NCBI RefSeq assembly: GCF_013404595.1
Contig: NZ_JABVAX010000006.1
Coordinates: forward strand, 62,001-126,000
Direction: 5' to 3'
DNA: 64,000 nt
From: Jannaschia marina
GTDB lineage: Bacteria > Pseudomonadota > Alphaproteobacteria > Rhodobacterales > Rhodobacteraceae
This document shows, in pieces, positions 34,101 through 43,526 of this stretch (within the stretch, counting starts at the first letter, position 1; each line of letters starts with the position of its first letter). The translations under genes and the position numbers were made by a program. Under the pieces are notes generated by a model. That model was not told where the DNA came from. It did no database searches and saw only the letters and a list, made by a program, of their open reading frames with translations.

Positions 34101-35690
34101 TCAGGTCCGCCAGTCGAGAAGCTGCCCAAGAAGCGCGCGGGTCGAGGCATCCTTGTCGCTTGCATCCCCGCCCTCGACGAGCGGCCCGAGCGACGTCGCA
34201 AGCTCCTTGCCGAGCTCCACGCCCCACTGGTCAAAGCTGTTGATGCCGAGCATGACGCCCTCGACGAAGACCCGGTGTTCGTAGAGCGCGATGATGCCAC
34301 CCAGGACCTCGGGCGTCAGCCGCGGGTACACGAGCGTGCAGGACGGGCGATTGCCCTCGAAGACGCGGTGGGCCGCCTGCCGTTCGAGCTCCGCGCCGGT
34401 GAAGCGGTCCGCGATCATCGCGCGCGCCTCCGCGTGGCTGCGCCCCTTCAGGAGCGCCTCCGATTGCGCGAGGCAGTTCGCGATGAGCAGCCGGTGGTGA
34501 TGGTCGAGCGCGGGGTCGGCCCCTTCGGCGGCCACCATGAACTCGCACGGCACTGGCGTCCTGCCCTGGTGGATGAGCTGGTAGAAGGCGTGCTGGCCGT
34601 TCGTGCCGGGCTCGCCCCAGACGACCGGCCCGGCCGGTCCTTCGAGCGGGTCGCCCGCCATCGTCACGCCCTTGCCGTTCGACTCCATCTCCAGCTGCTG
34701 CAGATAGGCCGGCAGCCGGGCGAGGCGGTCGTCGTAGGGCAGAACCGCGCGGGTCGGGAAGCCGCAGACCTGATGGTGCCAGATCCCAATGAGCGCGAGC
34801 AGGACGGGCATGTTGGCCCGGAGTGGTGCCTCGCGGAAGTGATCGTCCATCTCGCGCGCGCCCTTCAGGAACGCGTCGAAATTGCGCGGTCCGATGGCGA
34901 TCATCAGGCTGAGGCCGATTGGCCCCCAGACGGAGTAGCGGCCGCCCACCCAGTCCTCGAAGCCGAAGACGCGGGCGGGGTCGATGCCGAAGTCGGAGGT
35001 CTTGTCCTCGGCGGTCGAGAGCGCGGCGAACTGCGCCGCCGGGTCGGCCAGCGTCTCGCCCATCCAGTCGCGCGCCGTCTTCGCGTTGGTCAGGGTTTCG
35101 ATCGTGGTGAAGGTCTTGGAGGCGACGATGACGAGCGTGCGCGCCGGGTCGAGGTGCCGCGCGGTGTCGGCCCAATCGGCCGCGTCGACGTTCGACACGA
35201 AATGGCAGCGCGGCCCGTCGTGGAACGGGGCGAGCGCCCGGACGGCCATCGCCGGGCCGAGGTCGGAACCGCCGATGCCGATGTTGACGACATCCGTAAT
35301 CCGCCCGCCTGCGCCTTGAAACGTGCCGTCGCGGACCTCGGTGGCGAAGGCGCGCATCCGGTCGAGCGTCTGCTGCACGCCGGGCATCACGTCTTTGCCG
35401 TCGACCGTCACCGGCCGGGTGCCGCGCAATGCCGTATGGAGAACGGCGCGGCCTTCGGTCTCATTGATCTTCGCGCCCTCGAACATCGCATCGCGCCGTT
35501 CGGGCACCTCGACGGCCAGCGCGAGGAGGCGGTCGAGGGTCTCTTCGGTCAGCGCGGTCTTCGAGGCGTCGAAGAGAAACGGACCGGTCGCGACGCGCAG
35601 GCGAGCGTTGCGCGCGCCATCGCCGAGGACGTCGGTGATGCGTGGCCGGGCCATGGCGCGCAGGGCCTCTATCTCGGTCCAGAAGTCCAT
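34101..35690 (-). CDS. pgi: Glucose-6-phosphate isomerase
   Basis: A 529-residue enzyme interconverting glucose-6-phosphate and fructose-6-phosphate. Visible blocks: [69 protein letters not shown] and [10 protein letters not shown]. It is the third gene of a zwf-pgl-pgi set, 11 bases after pgl. Confidence 0.97.
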   Translation of the reverse strand: MDFWTEIEALRAMARPRITDVLGDGARNARLRVATGPFLFDASKTALTEETLDRLLALAVEVPERRDAMFEGAKINETEGRAVLHTALRGTRPVTVDGKDVMPGVQQTLDRMRAFATEVRDGTFQGAGGRITDVVNIGIGGSDLGPAMAVRALAPFHDGPRCHFVSNVDAADWADTARHLDPARTLVIVASKTFTTIETLTNAKTARDWMGETLADPAAQFAALSTAEDKTSDFGIDPARVFGFEDWVGGRYSVWGPIGLSLMIAIGPRNFDAFLKGAREMDDHFREAPLRANMPVLLALIGIWHHQVCGFPTRAVLPYDDRLARLPAYLQQLEMESNGKGVTMAGDPLEGPAGPVVWGEPGTNGQHAFYQLIHQGRTPVPCEFMVAAEGADPALDHHHRLLIANCLAQSEALLKGRSHAEARAMIADRFTGAELERQAAHRVFEGNRPSCTLVYPRLTPEVLGGIIALYEHRVFVEGVMLGINSFDQWGVELGKELATSLGPLVEGGDASDKDASTRALLGQLLDWRT

Positions 35691-35701
35691 CTTCTCTCTC
35701 C

Positions 35702-36373
35702 TCAGGGGGCCCAGTGGACCACGGCGTCTTTCAGGAAAGCGGCGATCGGGGCCTCCATCGGGTCGCGTCCGCGCGCGCCTTCGAGGATCGCGCGTTTCTC
35801 GTCGCCCATGATCAGGATATGGGTGTCCATCGCGGTCGCCAGAACCCGGCGCGACAGGGTCACCCGTGGCTCCCCCGCCCCGTCGGCGCGCATGGGCACC
35901 AGCGTGGGCGCATCGGCGGACATGGCAAGCTCCAGCTTGTCCGCGCCGGGGAACAGGCTTGCCGTGTGCATGTCGGTGCCCATGCCGAGCAGCAGGAGCG
36001 AGATCGGCAGCTCGGGCGAGAAAGCCGGTTCGAGGTCCGGAATACCGGCCTCCGGCGTCTCCGCGTCGTTGACCATGGGCACGAGCACCGCTCTTTCGGC
36101 CCGGTCGGTCAGAAGCGTGGATTTCAGGAGCGTCGTGTTAGACCGCGCGTGCCCCTCGGGCACCCAGCGTTCGTCGTTGAGGAAGACATGCACCCGGCCC
36201 CAGTCGAGATCGACGCCCGAGAGCGTGTGGAACGTCTCGCCCGGGGAGGAGCCGCCGGGGACGCAGAAGCTCGCATGGTCGTGCACGAGCAGGCATTTGC
36301 GCAGGAGACTGCCCAGCTCGTCGGCCAGGCCCATCGCCAGCATTTCGCGGTCGGGATAGCTGCGGAAGTCCAT
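35702..36373 (-). CDS. pgl: 6-phosphogluconolactonase
   Basis: A 223-residue cytosolic lactonase (SugarP_isomerase/DevB type). The blocks [19 protein letters not shown] and [18 protein letters not shown] are diagnostic. The ATG at 36373 lies two bases after the zwf stop with GGAGG at eight bases; a TTG two codons earlier is less likely. Confidence 0.95.
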   Translation of the reverse strand: MDFRSYPDREMLAMGLADELGSLLRKCLLVHDHASFCVPGGSSPGETFHTLSGVDLDWGRVHVFLNDERWVPEGHARSNTTLLKSTLLTDRAERAVLVPMVNDAETPEAGIPDLEPAFSPELPISLLLLGMGTDMHTASLFPGADKLELAMSADAPTLVPMRADGAGEPRVTLSRRVLATAMDTHILIMGDEKRAILEGARGRDPMEAPIAAFLKDAVVHWAP

Positions 36374-36375
36374 GC

Positions 36376-37827
36376 TCAATCCTCCAGATCGCGCCAGCGG
36401 CGGCCGTCACGCAGCATCAGCGCCAACGCCTCCTCGGGCCCGGAGGAGCCCTGCGCGTATTGCTTCGGCGTATCGCCCCGCTCCTCCCAGGCGCGGATGA
36501 TCGGGTCGGTCCAGGCCCAGGCGGCCTCCACCTCGTCGCCGCGCATGAAGAGCGTCTGGTTGCCGCGGATCACGTCCATGATGAGCCGCTCGTAGGCATC
36601 CGGCATCTCCTCCCCGTCGGGGCCGAGCGCCTCGGCGAAGGTCATGTCGAGTGGTACGTTGACGAGGCGCATGCCCCCGGGCCCTGGCTCCTTGATGGTG
36701 ACCGAGAGGTCCATCCCCTCGTCCGGTTGCAGCCGGATGGTCAGGCGGTTCGCGGTCGAGCCCTCGTCGCGCTCGAAGATCGAGTGGGGCGTTTCCTTGA
36801 ACTGGACCACGATCTCGGACATCCGCTCGGTCATCCGCTTGCCCGTGCGCAGGTAAAAGGGCGTATGCTTCCAGCGCCAGTTGGAGATGCCAATCTTGAG
36901 CGCGATGTAGGATTCGGTCTTCGAATCCGGGTTCTCCGCGTCCTCGACGTAGGACGGCTCGGGACCGGCCTTGTACTGCCCGCGCACCACGTCCGACGGC
37001 GGCACCGGGTCGAGCGCGCGGATGACCTTGAGCTTCTCGTCGCGCAGCCGGTCCGGATCGAAGGCGGCGGGCGGCTCCATCGCGGTGAGGCATAGAAGCT
37101 GCATCAGATGGTTCTGCACCATGTCGCGCATCGCGCCCGAGGTATCGTAGTAGGAACCGCGCCCGCCGACGCCCACGGTCTCGGCCACGGTGATCTGCAC
37201 GTGGTCGATGAAGCGCTCGTTCCAGAGCGGCTCGAAGAGCACGTTCGAGAAACGCACGGCCATCAGGTTCTGCACCGTCTCCTTCCCGAGGAAATGGTCG
37301 ATGCGGTAGATCTGATCCTCATGGAAGGAGGCGGCGAGGTCGGCGTTGAGCTTCTTGGCCGTCTCGAGGTCGGTACCGAAGGGCTTTTCCACGACGAGAC
37401 GCGAGTTGTCGCAGGCGATGCCGTGGCTGCGCAGCTTCTCGGCCAGCGCGCCGAAGATCGAGGGAGCGACCGAGAAGTAGAACGCCTTGACCACCTCATC
37501 GCGCACGCTCTTCTTCAGCTCCTTCCAGCCACCTTCGCCCTTGGCGTCTATCGCGATATAGGAGCATTGCGCGACGAAGGCGTCGATGGTGCCCGCATCC
37601 TTCTTGGCATCGCTCACGAATTCGTCGAGCGCCCCGCGCACGAGGTCGCGGAAGTCATCGTCGCTCAACTCCGACCGGGCGGCCCCGATAACGCGCGCGT
37701 CCTCCGGCATCTGCCCGGCCACGAAGCGGCGGTAAAGCGACGGCAGGATCTTGCGCCGGGCGAGGTCGCCCGTGGCTCCGAAGAGGACCAGATCAAAGGG
37801 ATCGGTGGGAATCGTGCGGGAGACCAT
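36376..37827 (-). CDS. zwf: Glucose-6-phosphate 1-dehydrogenase
   Basis: A 483-residue NAD(P)-dependent dehydrogenase. The N-terminal nucleotide site VLFGATGDLARRKILPSLY, the catalytic YRIDHFLGKETVQN and the later YKAGPEPSYVEDA region match the family. It opens the zwf-pgl-pgi operon for the upper Entner-Doudoroff and pentose-phosphate routes; edd and eda are not in this window. Confidence 0.97.
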   Translation of the reverse strand: MVSRTIPTDPFDLVLFGATGDLARRKILPSLYRRFVAGQMPEDARVIGAARSELSDDDFRDLVRGALDEFVSDAKKDAGTIDAFVAQCSYIAIDAKGEGGWKELKKSVRDEVVKAFYFSVAPSIFGALAEKLRSHGIACDNSRLVVEKPFGTDLETAKKLNADLAASFHEDQIYRIDHFLGKETVQNLMAVRFSNVLFEPLWNERFIDHVQITVAETVGVGGRGSYYDTSGAMRDMVQNHLMQLLCLTAMEPPAAFDPDRLRDEKLKVIRALDPVPPSDVVRGQYKAGPEPSYVEDAENPDSKTESYIALKIGISNWRWKHTPFYLRTGKRMTERMSEIVVQFKETPHSIFERDEGSTANRLTIRLQPDEGMDLSVTIKEPGPGGMRLVNVPLDMTFAEALGPDGEEMPDAYERLIMDVIRGNQTLFMRGDEVEAAWAWTDPIIRAWEERGDTPKQYAQGSSGPEEALALMLRDGRRWRDLED

Positions 37828-37853
37828 CGTCGCTCCTTCGGTTCATGTTACCG

Positions 37854-38999
37854 CTAACGGGCCTTCGTTACCCGGCGCGCGTCCATGTGTCTAGCGCTGT
37901 TCGGGAGGCTGTCCAACGCGCCGCCGGGGCGCGAGATTTCGCCGCCGCCCACGCTGGCGGAGACACCTGTCGTACCAGGGAAGCTGGTGGGCAGGCCGCG
38001 TAGCACACGCACGGCAAGGAATGCGAAAGCCTGCGCTTCGAGCATGTCGCCGTCGAGGCCCGCGTCCTCCACCGGGGCGACGGGCACCGGCAGATCGGCC
38101 AGGGCCGCCATGATCGCCGGGTTGTGCCGGCCGCCGCCCGTCACCAGAAGGCGCGCCGGCGGTTCGGGGCAATGGGTGAGCCCATGCGCCACGCTCGCGG
38201 CGATCACGGCGACCCAGGTGGCTGCGGCATGGCTCGGCGGCAGCGCGTCGATCGCCGCGCCGACCTGCCGGAAGGCGTCCCGGTCGAGGGACTTCGGCGG
38301 CATCCGGTAGAAATACGGATGGTTCATCACCTGCGCCACGAGGTCGGCATGGACCTCGCCCTCCCGTGCCAGCGCGCCATCGCGATCATAGGGCTGCCCG
38401 AGCCAATCGAGGCAGAGATCGTTGATCGGCGCATTCGCGGGCCCCGTGTCGAACGCCAGCAGCGCGCCAGCCGCCTCCATGGGCTTCGACGGGTCGATCC
38501 AGGTCAGATTGCCGACCCCGCCGAGGTTGAGGAACGCCAAGGGCTCGGTTGCCCCGATCCAGCGCGCGCAGGCGTGATGATAAGCGGGGGCGAGCGGGGC
38601 CCCTTCCCCGCCGAGACGAACGTCGGCGGTGCGGAAATCCCAGACCACGGGCACCTGCAGCACCTCGGCCAGAAGCGCGCCATCCCCCGCCTGATGTGTG
38701 CGCCGGGTCGACGGGTCGTGGGCGAGCGTCTGACCGTGGAACCCCACGACCTGCGCCTCGAACCGCGACAGCAGGCGCGCGTGCGCCGTCTCCACGACCT
38801 CGGCCGCGGCGGGCACGTCAGCCCCGTCCTGCCACTGCCCCATGGCGCGGGCTATCGCGGCGCGGTCGGCGTCGGAATAGGCAAGGTAGTCAAAGGTTCC
38901 GAAGCCCGCGATCGACTCTCCGTCGGTCAGAAGCTCGGCCGCGTCCACGCCATCCATCGACGTGCCGGACATCGCTCCGAGTGCGCGGATCGGCTCCAT
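37854..38999 (-). CDS. anmK: Anhydro-N-acetylmuramic acid kinase
   Basis: A 381-residue ASKHA-type kinase that phosphorylates and opens 1,6-anhydro-MurNAc from cell-wall recycling. Blocks: [16 protein letters not shown] (N terminus), [37 protein letters not shown] and [11 protein letters not shown]. It is divergent from tyrS, as in many Rhodobacteraceae. Confidence 0.95.
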   Translation of the reverse strand: MEPIRALGAMSGTSMDGVDAAELLTDGESIAGFGTFDYLAYSDADRAAIARAMGQWQDGADVPAAAEVVETAHARLLSRFEAQVVGFHGQTLAHDPSTRRTHQAGDGALLAEVLQVPVVWDFRTADVRLGGEGAPLAPAYHHACARWIGATEPLAFLNLGGVGNLTWIDPSKPMEAAGALLAFDTGPANAPINDLCLDWLGQPYDRDGALAREGEVHADLVAQVMNHPYFYRMPPKSLDRDAFRQVGAAIDALPPSHAAATWVAVIAASVAHGLTHCPEPPARLLVTGGGRHNPAIMAALADLPVPVAPVEDAGLDGDMLEAQAFAFLAVRVLRGLPTSFPGTTGVSASVGGGEISRPGGALDSLPNSARHMDARRVTKAR

Positions 39000-39066
39000 G
39001 CGGGTTCCCCTTGGTCCCTGCCCGCGCTAAGGCGGGTCACTCCCCTAGAAATGGACCGAAAGACCC

Positions 39067-40320
39067 ATGACCTACCACCCCAAATCAGACTTCATGCGCG
39101 TGATGATCGAGCGCGGCTTCCTGGCCGACTGCACCGATTACCAGGCGCTGGACGAGGCGCTGATTGCCGGCGTGGTGCCGGGGTATATCGGCTTCGACGC
39201 GACGGCGACGTCCCTGCATGTCGGCTCGCTCATCCAGATCATGATGCTGCGCTGGCTTCAAAAGACGGGGCACAAGCCGATCGTCCTGATGGGCGGCGGG
39301 ACGACCAAGGTGGGCGACCCGAGCTTCCGCGCCGACGAGCGCCCCCTGCTGACGCCCGCGCAGATCGACGCGAACATCGAGGGGATCAAGGCGGCCTTCT
39401 CACCCTACGTGAGCTTCGGCGAAGCATCGACCGACGCGGTGATGGTCAACAATGCCGAGTGGCTCGACGGGCTCAACTACCTCGCGTTCCTGCGCGACGT
39501 GGGACGGCACTTCTCGGTGAACCGGATGCTGTCGTTCGAGAGCGTCAAGTCGCGCCTCGACCGGGAGCAGTCGCTCTCCTTCCTCGAGTTCAACTACATG
39601 ATCCTGCAGGCCTACGATTTCATGGAGCTGCATCGCCGCTACGGGTGCCTCCTGCAGATGGGCGGCTCGGACCAGTGGGGGAACATCGTCAACGGCATCG
39701 ACCTGACACGGCGGATCCTCGACGATCAGGTCTTCGGCCTGACCTCGCCGCTCCTGACGACCTCGGACGGCAAGAAGATGGGCAAGTCGCAGACCGGTGC
39801 CATCTGGCTCAATGCCGACCTGCTCAGCCCCTACGAGTTCTGGCAGTTCTGGCGCAACACGACCGATGCCGACGTCGGTCGCTTCCTGAAGCTCTATACC
39901 GAGCTTCCGATCGAGGAATGCGAGCGGCTCGGCGCGCTCGAGGGTCAGGAGATCAATGCGGCCAAGATCCGGCTCGCAAGCGAAGTGACGACCCTCCTGC
40001 ACGGGGCCGAGGCGGCGGCGGCAGCGGAAGCCACCGCGCGCGAGGTCTTCGAGCGGGGCGGCGCGGGCGACGACCTGCCGACGGTGCATCTCGACCCCGT
40101 GGAGGCGGCGGAGGGGCTCTCGATCGTGCAGCTCTTCGTGCGAACGGGGCTCGCCAAATCGGGCAAGGAGGCGAAACGCCTCATCGCCGAGGGTGGCGCA
40201 CGGATGAACGATGCGGCGGTGACGGACGCGGGCCTCGTCGTGGATGCGGGCACGCTCGCCGTTCCCGTGAAGCTCTCGGCGGGGCGCAAGCGCCATGCGA
40301 TGGTGAAAATCGAGGGATGA
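39067..40320 (+). CDS. tyrS: Tyrosyl-tRNA synthetase
   Basis: A 417-residue class I synthetase. The HIGH-equivalent is LHVGSL in [14 protein letters not shown], and the KMSKS-equivalent is KKMGKS. The tyrosine site block [12 protein letters not shown] and [11 protein letters not shown] are present, and a C-terminal S4 domain ([20 protein letters not shown]) binds tRNA. Length is normal. Confidence 0.97.
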   Translation: MTYHPKSDFMRVMIERGFLADCTDYQALDEALIAGVVPGYIGFDATATSLHVGSLIQIMMLRWLQKTGHKPIVLMGGGTTKVGDPSFRADERPLLTPAQIDANIEGIKAAFSPYVSFGEASTDAVMVNNAEWLDGLNYLAFLRDVGRHFSVNRMLSFESVKSRLDREQSLSFLEFNYMILQAYDFMELHRRYGCLLQMGGSDQWGNIVNGIDLTRRILDDQVFGLTSPLLTTSDGKKMGKSQTGAIWLNADLLSPYEFWQFWRNTTDADVGRFLKLYTELPIEECERLGALEGQEINAAKIRLASEVTTLLHGAEAAAAAEATAREVFERGGAGDDLPTVHLDPVEAAEGLSIVQLFVRTGLAKSGKEAKRLIAEGGARMNDAAVTDAGLVVDAGTLAVPVKLSAGRKRHAMVKIEG

Positions 40321-40384
40321 CGGAACTCCGGTCTGTGGTCGCGGGTTTTTCCGGCAACCACAGCCACATCAGGAGATCACCGCC

Positions 40385-40624
40385 ATGAGTGCCCCCGATA
40401 CCAACGTCGAGAAGCAAGCCAAGAACCACTACGGCCCGATCATCGGCATCACCGCCGGCCTCGTCTTCGCTGGCATCATGCTCGTCGCCTACCTCTTCTT
40501 CATCGCCACCCCCGAGGACGACAGCCCGGACGCCACGCCGACGGGCGAAGCGGTGCAGACCGACGGCAATGCGACGATCACCGAGGAAGACGCCGAGACG
40601 GATCAGAACCCGAGCAGCAACTGA
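40385..40624 (+). CDS. Small single-pass membrane protein
   Basis: A 79-residue protein with one membrane helix (about residues 18-41) and an acidic, Asp/Glu/Thr-rich tail. AGGAG lies eight bases upstream of the ATG. No family recognised. It is 64 bases behind tyrS; an inverted repeat CTGTGGT/ACCACAG (40333-40363) lies between them. Confidence 0.65.
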   Translation: MSAPDTNVEKQAKNHYGPIIGITAGLVFAGIMLVAYLFFIATPEDDSPDATPTGEAVQTDGNATITEEDAETDQNPSSN

Positions 40625-40697
40625 TCGCAGCATGACGCGGGGCGGCCTGACCTCGACACGCCAGCCGCAATCTGGCCCTTCAGACCCTCGCCGCGTC

Positions 40698-40766
40698 ATC
40701 GCCGGGCTAGACCCAGCGATCTCATGCCATGCGGAGGTAAGGGATGGTCGGGGCGAGCCCGACCAT
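40698..40766. repeat. REP-like pair of hairpins, second copy
   Basis: Two palindromes: 40698-40720 pairs ATCGCCGGG with CCCAGCGAT (eight of nine) and 40744-40766 pairs ATGGTCGGG with CCCGACCAT perfectly around GCGAG. The second shares its arms with the first hairpin at 26356-26378, showing that the two loci carry the same repeat family. Confidence 0.65.
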
Positions 40767-40779
40767 CACACCCGACCTC

Positions 40780-41586
40780 CTAGTCGGCCGAGTACGGTTT
40801 TTCCAACGCAAGCATCTCGTTCAGTCGCGCCCAGGTGCAGGCTTCGAAACGCTCCGGCCAGTCGACACGCAGCGTCCGGGCAAGACGACGGGCCCGCGGC
40901 AGGAATTCCGCCGCGTAGGTCATGTGGCCCGCGATCATCGCCTCGCGCGTAGCTTCGGGTGCCGGCATGGCCGTCAGAGCCGCTCGCTGCTCCTCGGTCA
41001 AAAGGCGGTTGAGGGTCAGCATTCCGCCCCGGTCCGGCACCGCCGTCTCGGCGATCATTAAATCGACAAGCTGATTGCGCAGGTGGAACACGCCAAGCAC
41101 GCCGTTGATGTATTCCGCGCGCCCGACCGAAAGCGGCAGCAATCCGAGGATGCGGATGAACTCCTCCACGTTGCGACGCAGCCTCTTCGGATCGGGACGC
41201 GATGCCGCGGCGGCGGCGGCGAGCCCCGCGAACAAGTCGTCATGGTCGAAGAGCGGTATCAGGCGGTCCTGCGTCTGTCCGCCGAGTTGATCGGGCGTCA
41301 GCATAAGCACGTCGATGCGCGTCCAGTCCGCCGTGATCGCGTTGATGAGCACCGGCACGGTCGTGCGGTCCCACCAGAGGATGATCTCGCCCACCTGTTC
41401 GACCGCCGTCCGCCAGATGGCCGCGGTGGCATCGCAGGCCCCGTCCTCCGCGACGAGGACGAAATCGAGGTCGCTCCAGTCATCCGCCCGCCCCGCCCCG
41501 TGGCTGCCGCCGAGGAAGAGTGCACGGATGCCGTCGGCCCCGACCGTCGCGGATTTCAGGGTCTCGATGACATCTTCGGGGACCAC
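40780..41586 (-). CDS. Nucleotidyltransferase-domain protein
   Basis: A 268-residue protein with an N-terminal Pol-beta-type nucleotidyltransferase motif (LGGSHGAGRADDWSDLDFVL, about residues 25-44), where SDLD supplies two metal-binding acidic residues. A third aspartate may be in WTRIDVLML. The C-terminal helical region resembles the aminoglycoside adenylyltransferase type. The target (small molecule, protein or RNA) is unknown. The start is GTG at 41586 behind GGGAGAGG. Confidence 0.78.
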   Translation of the reverse strand: MVPEDVIETLKSATVGADGIRALFLGGSHGAGRADDWSDLDFVLVAEDGACDATAAIWRTAVEQVGEIILWWDRTTVPVLINAITADWTRIDVLMLTPDQLGGQTQDRLIPLFDHDDLFAGLAAAAAASRPDPKRLRRNVEEFIRILGLLPLSVGRAEYINGVLGVFHLRNQLVDLMIAETAVPDRGGMLTLNRLLTEEQRAALTAMPAPEATREAMIAGHMTYAAEFLPRARRLARTLRVDWPERFEACTWARLNEMLALEKPYSAD

Positions 41587-41609
41587 GGCCTCTCCCTCTC
41601 GCTGAAGAC

Positions 41610-41634
41610 AAAAAGGCCGCCCCGAGGGGCGGCC
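41610..41634 (-). terminator. Terminator of the cyclophilin operon
   Basis: On the minus strand GGCCGCCCC and GGGGCGGCC pair perfectly around TC and are followed by TTTTT. It lies 24 bases after the stop of the periplasmic cyclophilin gene. Confidence 0.88.
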
Positions 41635-41657
41635 TCTTGCACGTCATGCGGGGCCGG

Positions 41658-42209
41658 TCACTCGGTCACCCGAACGGCGGACATGACGTCCGGTGCGCCG
41701 ACCACGGCCCCGTTGCGGCCGGTCCCGCGCTTGATCTCCTCGATCACGCCCATGCCGTCGGTCACCTCGCCGACGACGGTGTATTGACCGTTCAGATGCG
41801 GCGCGGGCGCGAACATGATGAAGAACTGGCTGTTCGCCGAATTCGGATCGGACGAACGGGCCATCCCGACGACGCCTGTCTCGAAGCTGCGCTCCGAGAA
41901 CTCGGCCGGAAGGTCGGGACGGTCGCTGCCGCCGGTGCCGGCAAGCGACATGTCGCCGCCGAGACGGCCATGCTGCACGTCGCCAGTCTGCGCCATGAAC
42001 CCGTCGATGACGCGATGGAAGACGACGCCGTCGTAGGCTCCGGCCTCGGCCAGCGCGGTGATCTGCGCGACATGGGCCGGGGCCACGTCCTCGAAGAGGT
42101 CGATGGTCACGGTCCCGTTCGCCTCGCCCGCGACGTCGATTTCGAGGCCGGCGGCGGCGACGGGGCCGGCCAGAAGCGCGAGGGCGAGACCGCCGAGTGC
42201 CCTACGCAT
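41658..42209 (-). CDS. ppiA: Peptidyl-prolyl cis-trans isomerase, periplasmic cyclophilin
   Basis: A 183-residue cyclophilin with a signal peptide (MRRALGGLALALLAGPVAAAG). The core VVFHRVIDGFMAQTGDVQHG contains the catalytic arginine, and NSQFFIMF the substrate pocket. It overlaps the cytosolic paralogue by eight bases, so two cyclophilins for two compartments are co-translated. Confidence 0.92.
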   Translation of the reverse strand: MRRALGGLALALLAGPVAAAGLEIDVAGEANGTVTIDLFEDVAPAHVAQITALAEAGAYDGVVFHRVIDGFMAQTGDVQHGRLGGDMSLAGTGGSDRPDLPAEFSERSFETGVVGMARSSDPNSANSQFFIMFAPAPHLNGQYTVVGEVTDGMGVIEEIKRGTGRNGAVVGAPDVMSAVRVTE

Positions 42210-42702
42210 CGGCGGCCACCTTGACGGAGATCATCTTGTCGGGGTTCGCGGGCGGCTCGCCGCGCGTGATCTTGTCGACGTGCTCCATACCCGCCGTGAC
42301 GCGGCCATAGACCGTATACTGCCGGTTCAGGAAATGGTTGTCGGTGAAGTTGATGAAGAACTGGCTGTTGGCCGAATCCGGGTTGGCCGAGCGCGCCGCG
42401 CCGAGCGTTCCGCGGTCGTGCGGCACGCCCGAGAATTCCGCCTTCAGATCCGGCTTGTCCGAACCGCCGGTGCCGGCGCGCGCGGTGTTGCCACCCTCCT
42501 TGCCGTGCTCGACGTCACCGGTCTGCGCCATGAAGCCGTCGATGACGCGGTGGAACACCACGTCATCGTAGGCCCCTTCCCGCGCCAGCTCCTTCATGCG
42601 CTCGCAGTGGCCGGGGGCCACGTCGGGCAGAAGCTCGATATGGACGGGGCCGTCCTTCAGCTCGATGATGATCGTGTTCTCGGGATCCTTGATCTCGGCC
42701 AT
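42202..42702 (-). CDS. ppiB: Peptidyl-prolyl cis-trans isomerase, cytosolic cyclophilin
   Basis: A 166-residue cyclophilin without signal peptide. VVFHRVIDGFMAQTGDVEHG and NSQFFINF are as in the next gene. It probably arose with that gene by duplication and keeps the cytosolic role. Confidence 0.93.
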   Translation of the reverse strand: MAEIKDPENTIIIELKDGPVHIELLPDVAPGHCERMKELAREGAYDDVVFHRVIDGFMAQTGDVEHGKEGGNTARAGTGGSDKPDLKAEFSGVPHDRGTLGAARSANPDSANSQFFINFTDNHFLNRQYTVYGRVTAGMEHVDKITRGEPPANPDKMISVKVAADA

Positions 42703-42765
42703 GGGTCTTCCTCTGACTGTCTTCGCCGACAGAGCTAGGGCATCGGGCGGCGGAGGGAAAGCCCG

Positions 42766-43464
42766 TCAGAGGGGCTTGCCCGCGGTGGCATGAAGCTGCG
42801 TGCGGGTGTCATCCGAGAGGCGCAGCGCGCGGGCGAAATCGGCGAGGAACGCCTGTTCCGACGGGTGATCCGGGTCGATCGCCGTCAGCGCCGCGGCATA
42901 GACCTGGCCCTCGGAGCCGACCGGTACGTCGCGGGCGAGGCCCTCGGGGTCGATCGGCTCGTTCAAAGCGGCATCGATGACCTGCCGATCCTCTTCGGTC
43001 TCCGCGTCGCCCATGATGTCGTGCAGCGCCGCGCGCTCCTTGTCGTCGATCCGGCCGTCGGCGCGGACGGCCTGGCCGATGGCGCGGATCATGGCCGCCG
43101 CCGTTTCTTCGTCGGTTGGGCCTTCCTCGGCCCGGGCCATCATGACGTCCTCGCTCTGACCGGCCATCGCGGTTCCGCCGGCCATGGCCGCAAGCCCGCC
43201 GAGCAGCCCGCCCGCGCCTGCTCCGCGCCCGCCGGAAAGGCCACCGAGGAGACCACCGAGACCCCCTCCGGATCTGCCGCCGGTACCGCTACCCGATGCA
43301 AGGCCCGAGAGCAGCCCCCCGAGCCCGCCGCCGCCACCGCCCGCGCTCGACCGGGCCAGCGTCTGCTTCAGGCCGGACATGCCGCCATTGTTGCGAAACG
43401 CCTGGTAGCCCTTCGCCGCCGCGAAGGCCAAGGCCATCTTCATGGCCATGCGCTTGAGTGACAT
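42766..43464 (-). CDS. TerB-like/DUF533 protein with Gly-rich linker
   Basis: A 232-residue protein of the DUF533 type. The N-terminal 40 residues are amphipathic (MSLKRMAMKMALAFAAAKGY), followed by about 70 residues rich in Gly, Leu and Ser (GGLGGLL units), then a TerB-like helical domain with ADGRIDDKERAALHDIMGD, an EF-hand-like acidic helix turn. The ATG at 43464 has GGGAGAG upstream. Function unknown; TerB domains bind metals. Confidence 0.82.
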   Translation of the reverse strand: MSLKRMAMKMALAFAAAKGYQAFRNNGGMSGLKQTLARSSAGGGGGGLGGLLSGLASGSGTGGRSGGGLGGLLGGLSGGRGAGAGGLLGGLAAMAGGTAMAGQSEDVMMARAEEGPTDEETAAAMIRAIGQAVRADGRIDDKERAALHDIMGDAETEEDRQVIDAALNEPIDPEGLARDVPVGSEGQVYAAALTAIDPDHPSEQAFLADFARALRLSDDTRTQLHATAGKPL

Positions 43465-43526
43465 CTGCTCTCTCCCGGTGTTGTAACACCCGAAGAGGTA
43501 GTATCGCGCCGGGCCGATACTACCCC

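Noticed and set aside
38124-40388. A 754-codon open frame on the plus strand across anmK and tyrS
   Set aside because: It is the shadow of the two real genes in GC-rich DNA; its translation is Arg/Gly-rich without any domain.
42970-43400. GGLGG-type repeated codons that look like a tandem DNA repeat
   Set aside because: They are a Gly/Leu-rich protein linker in the DUF533 gene and not a regular DNA repeat array.
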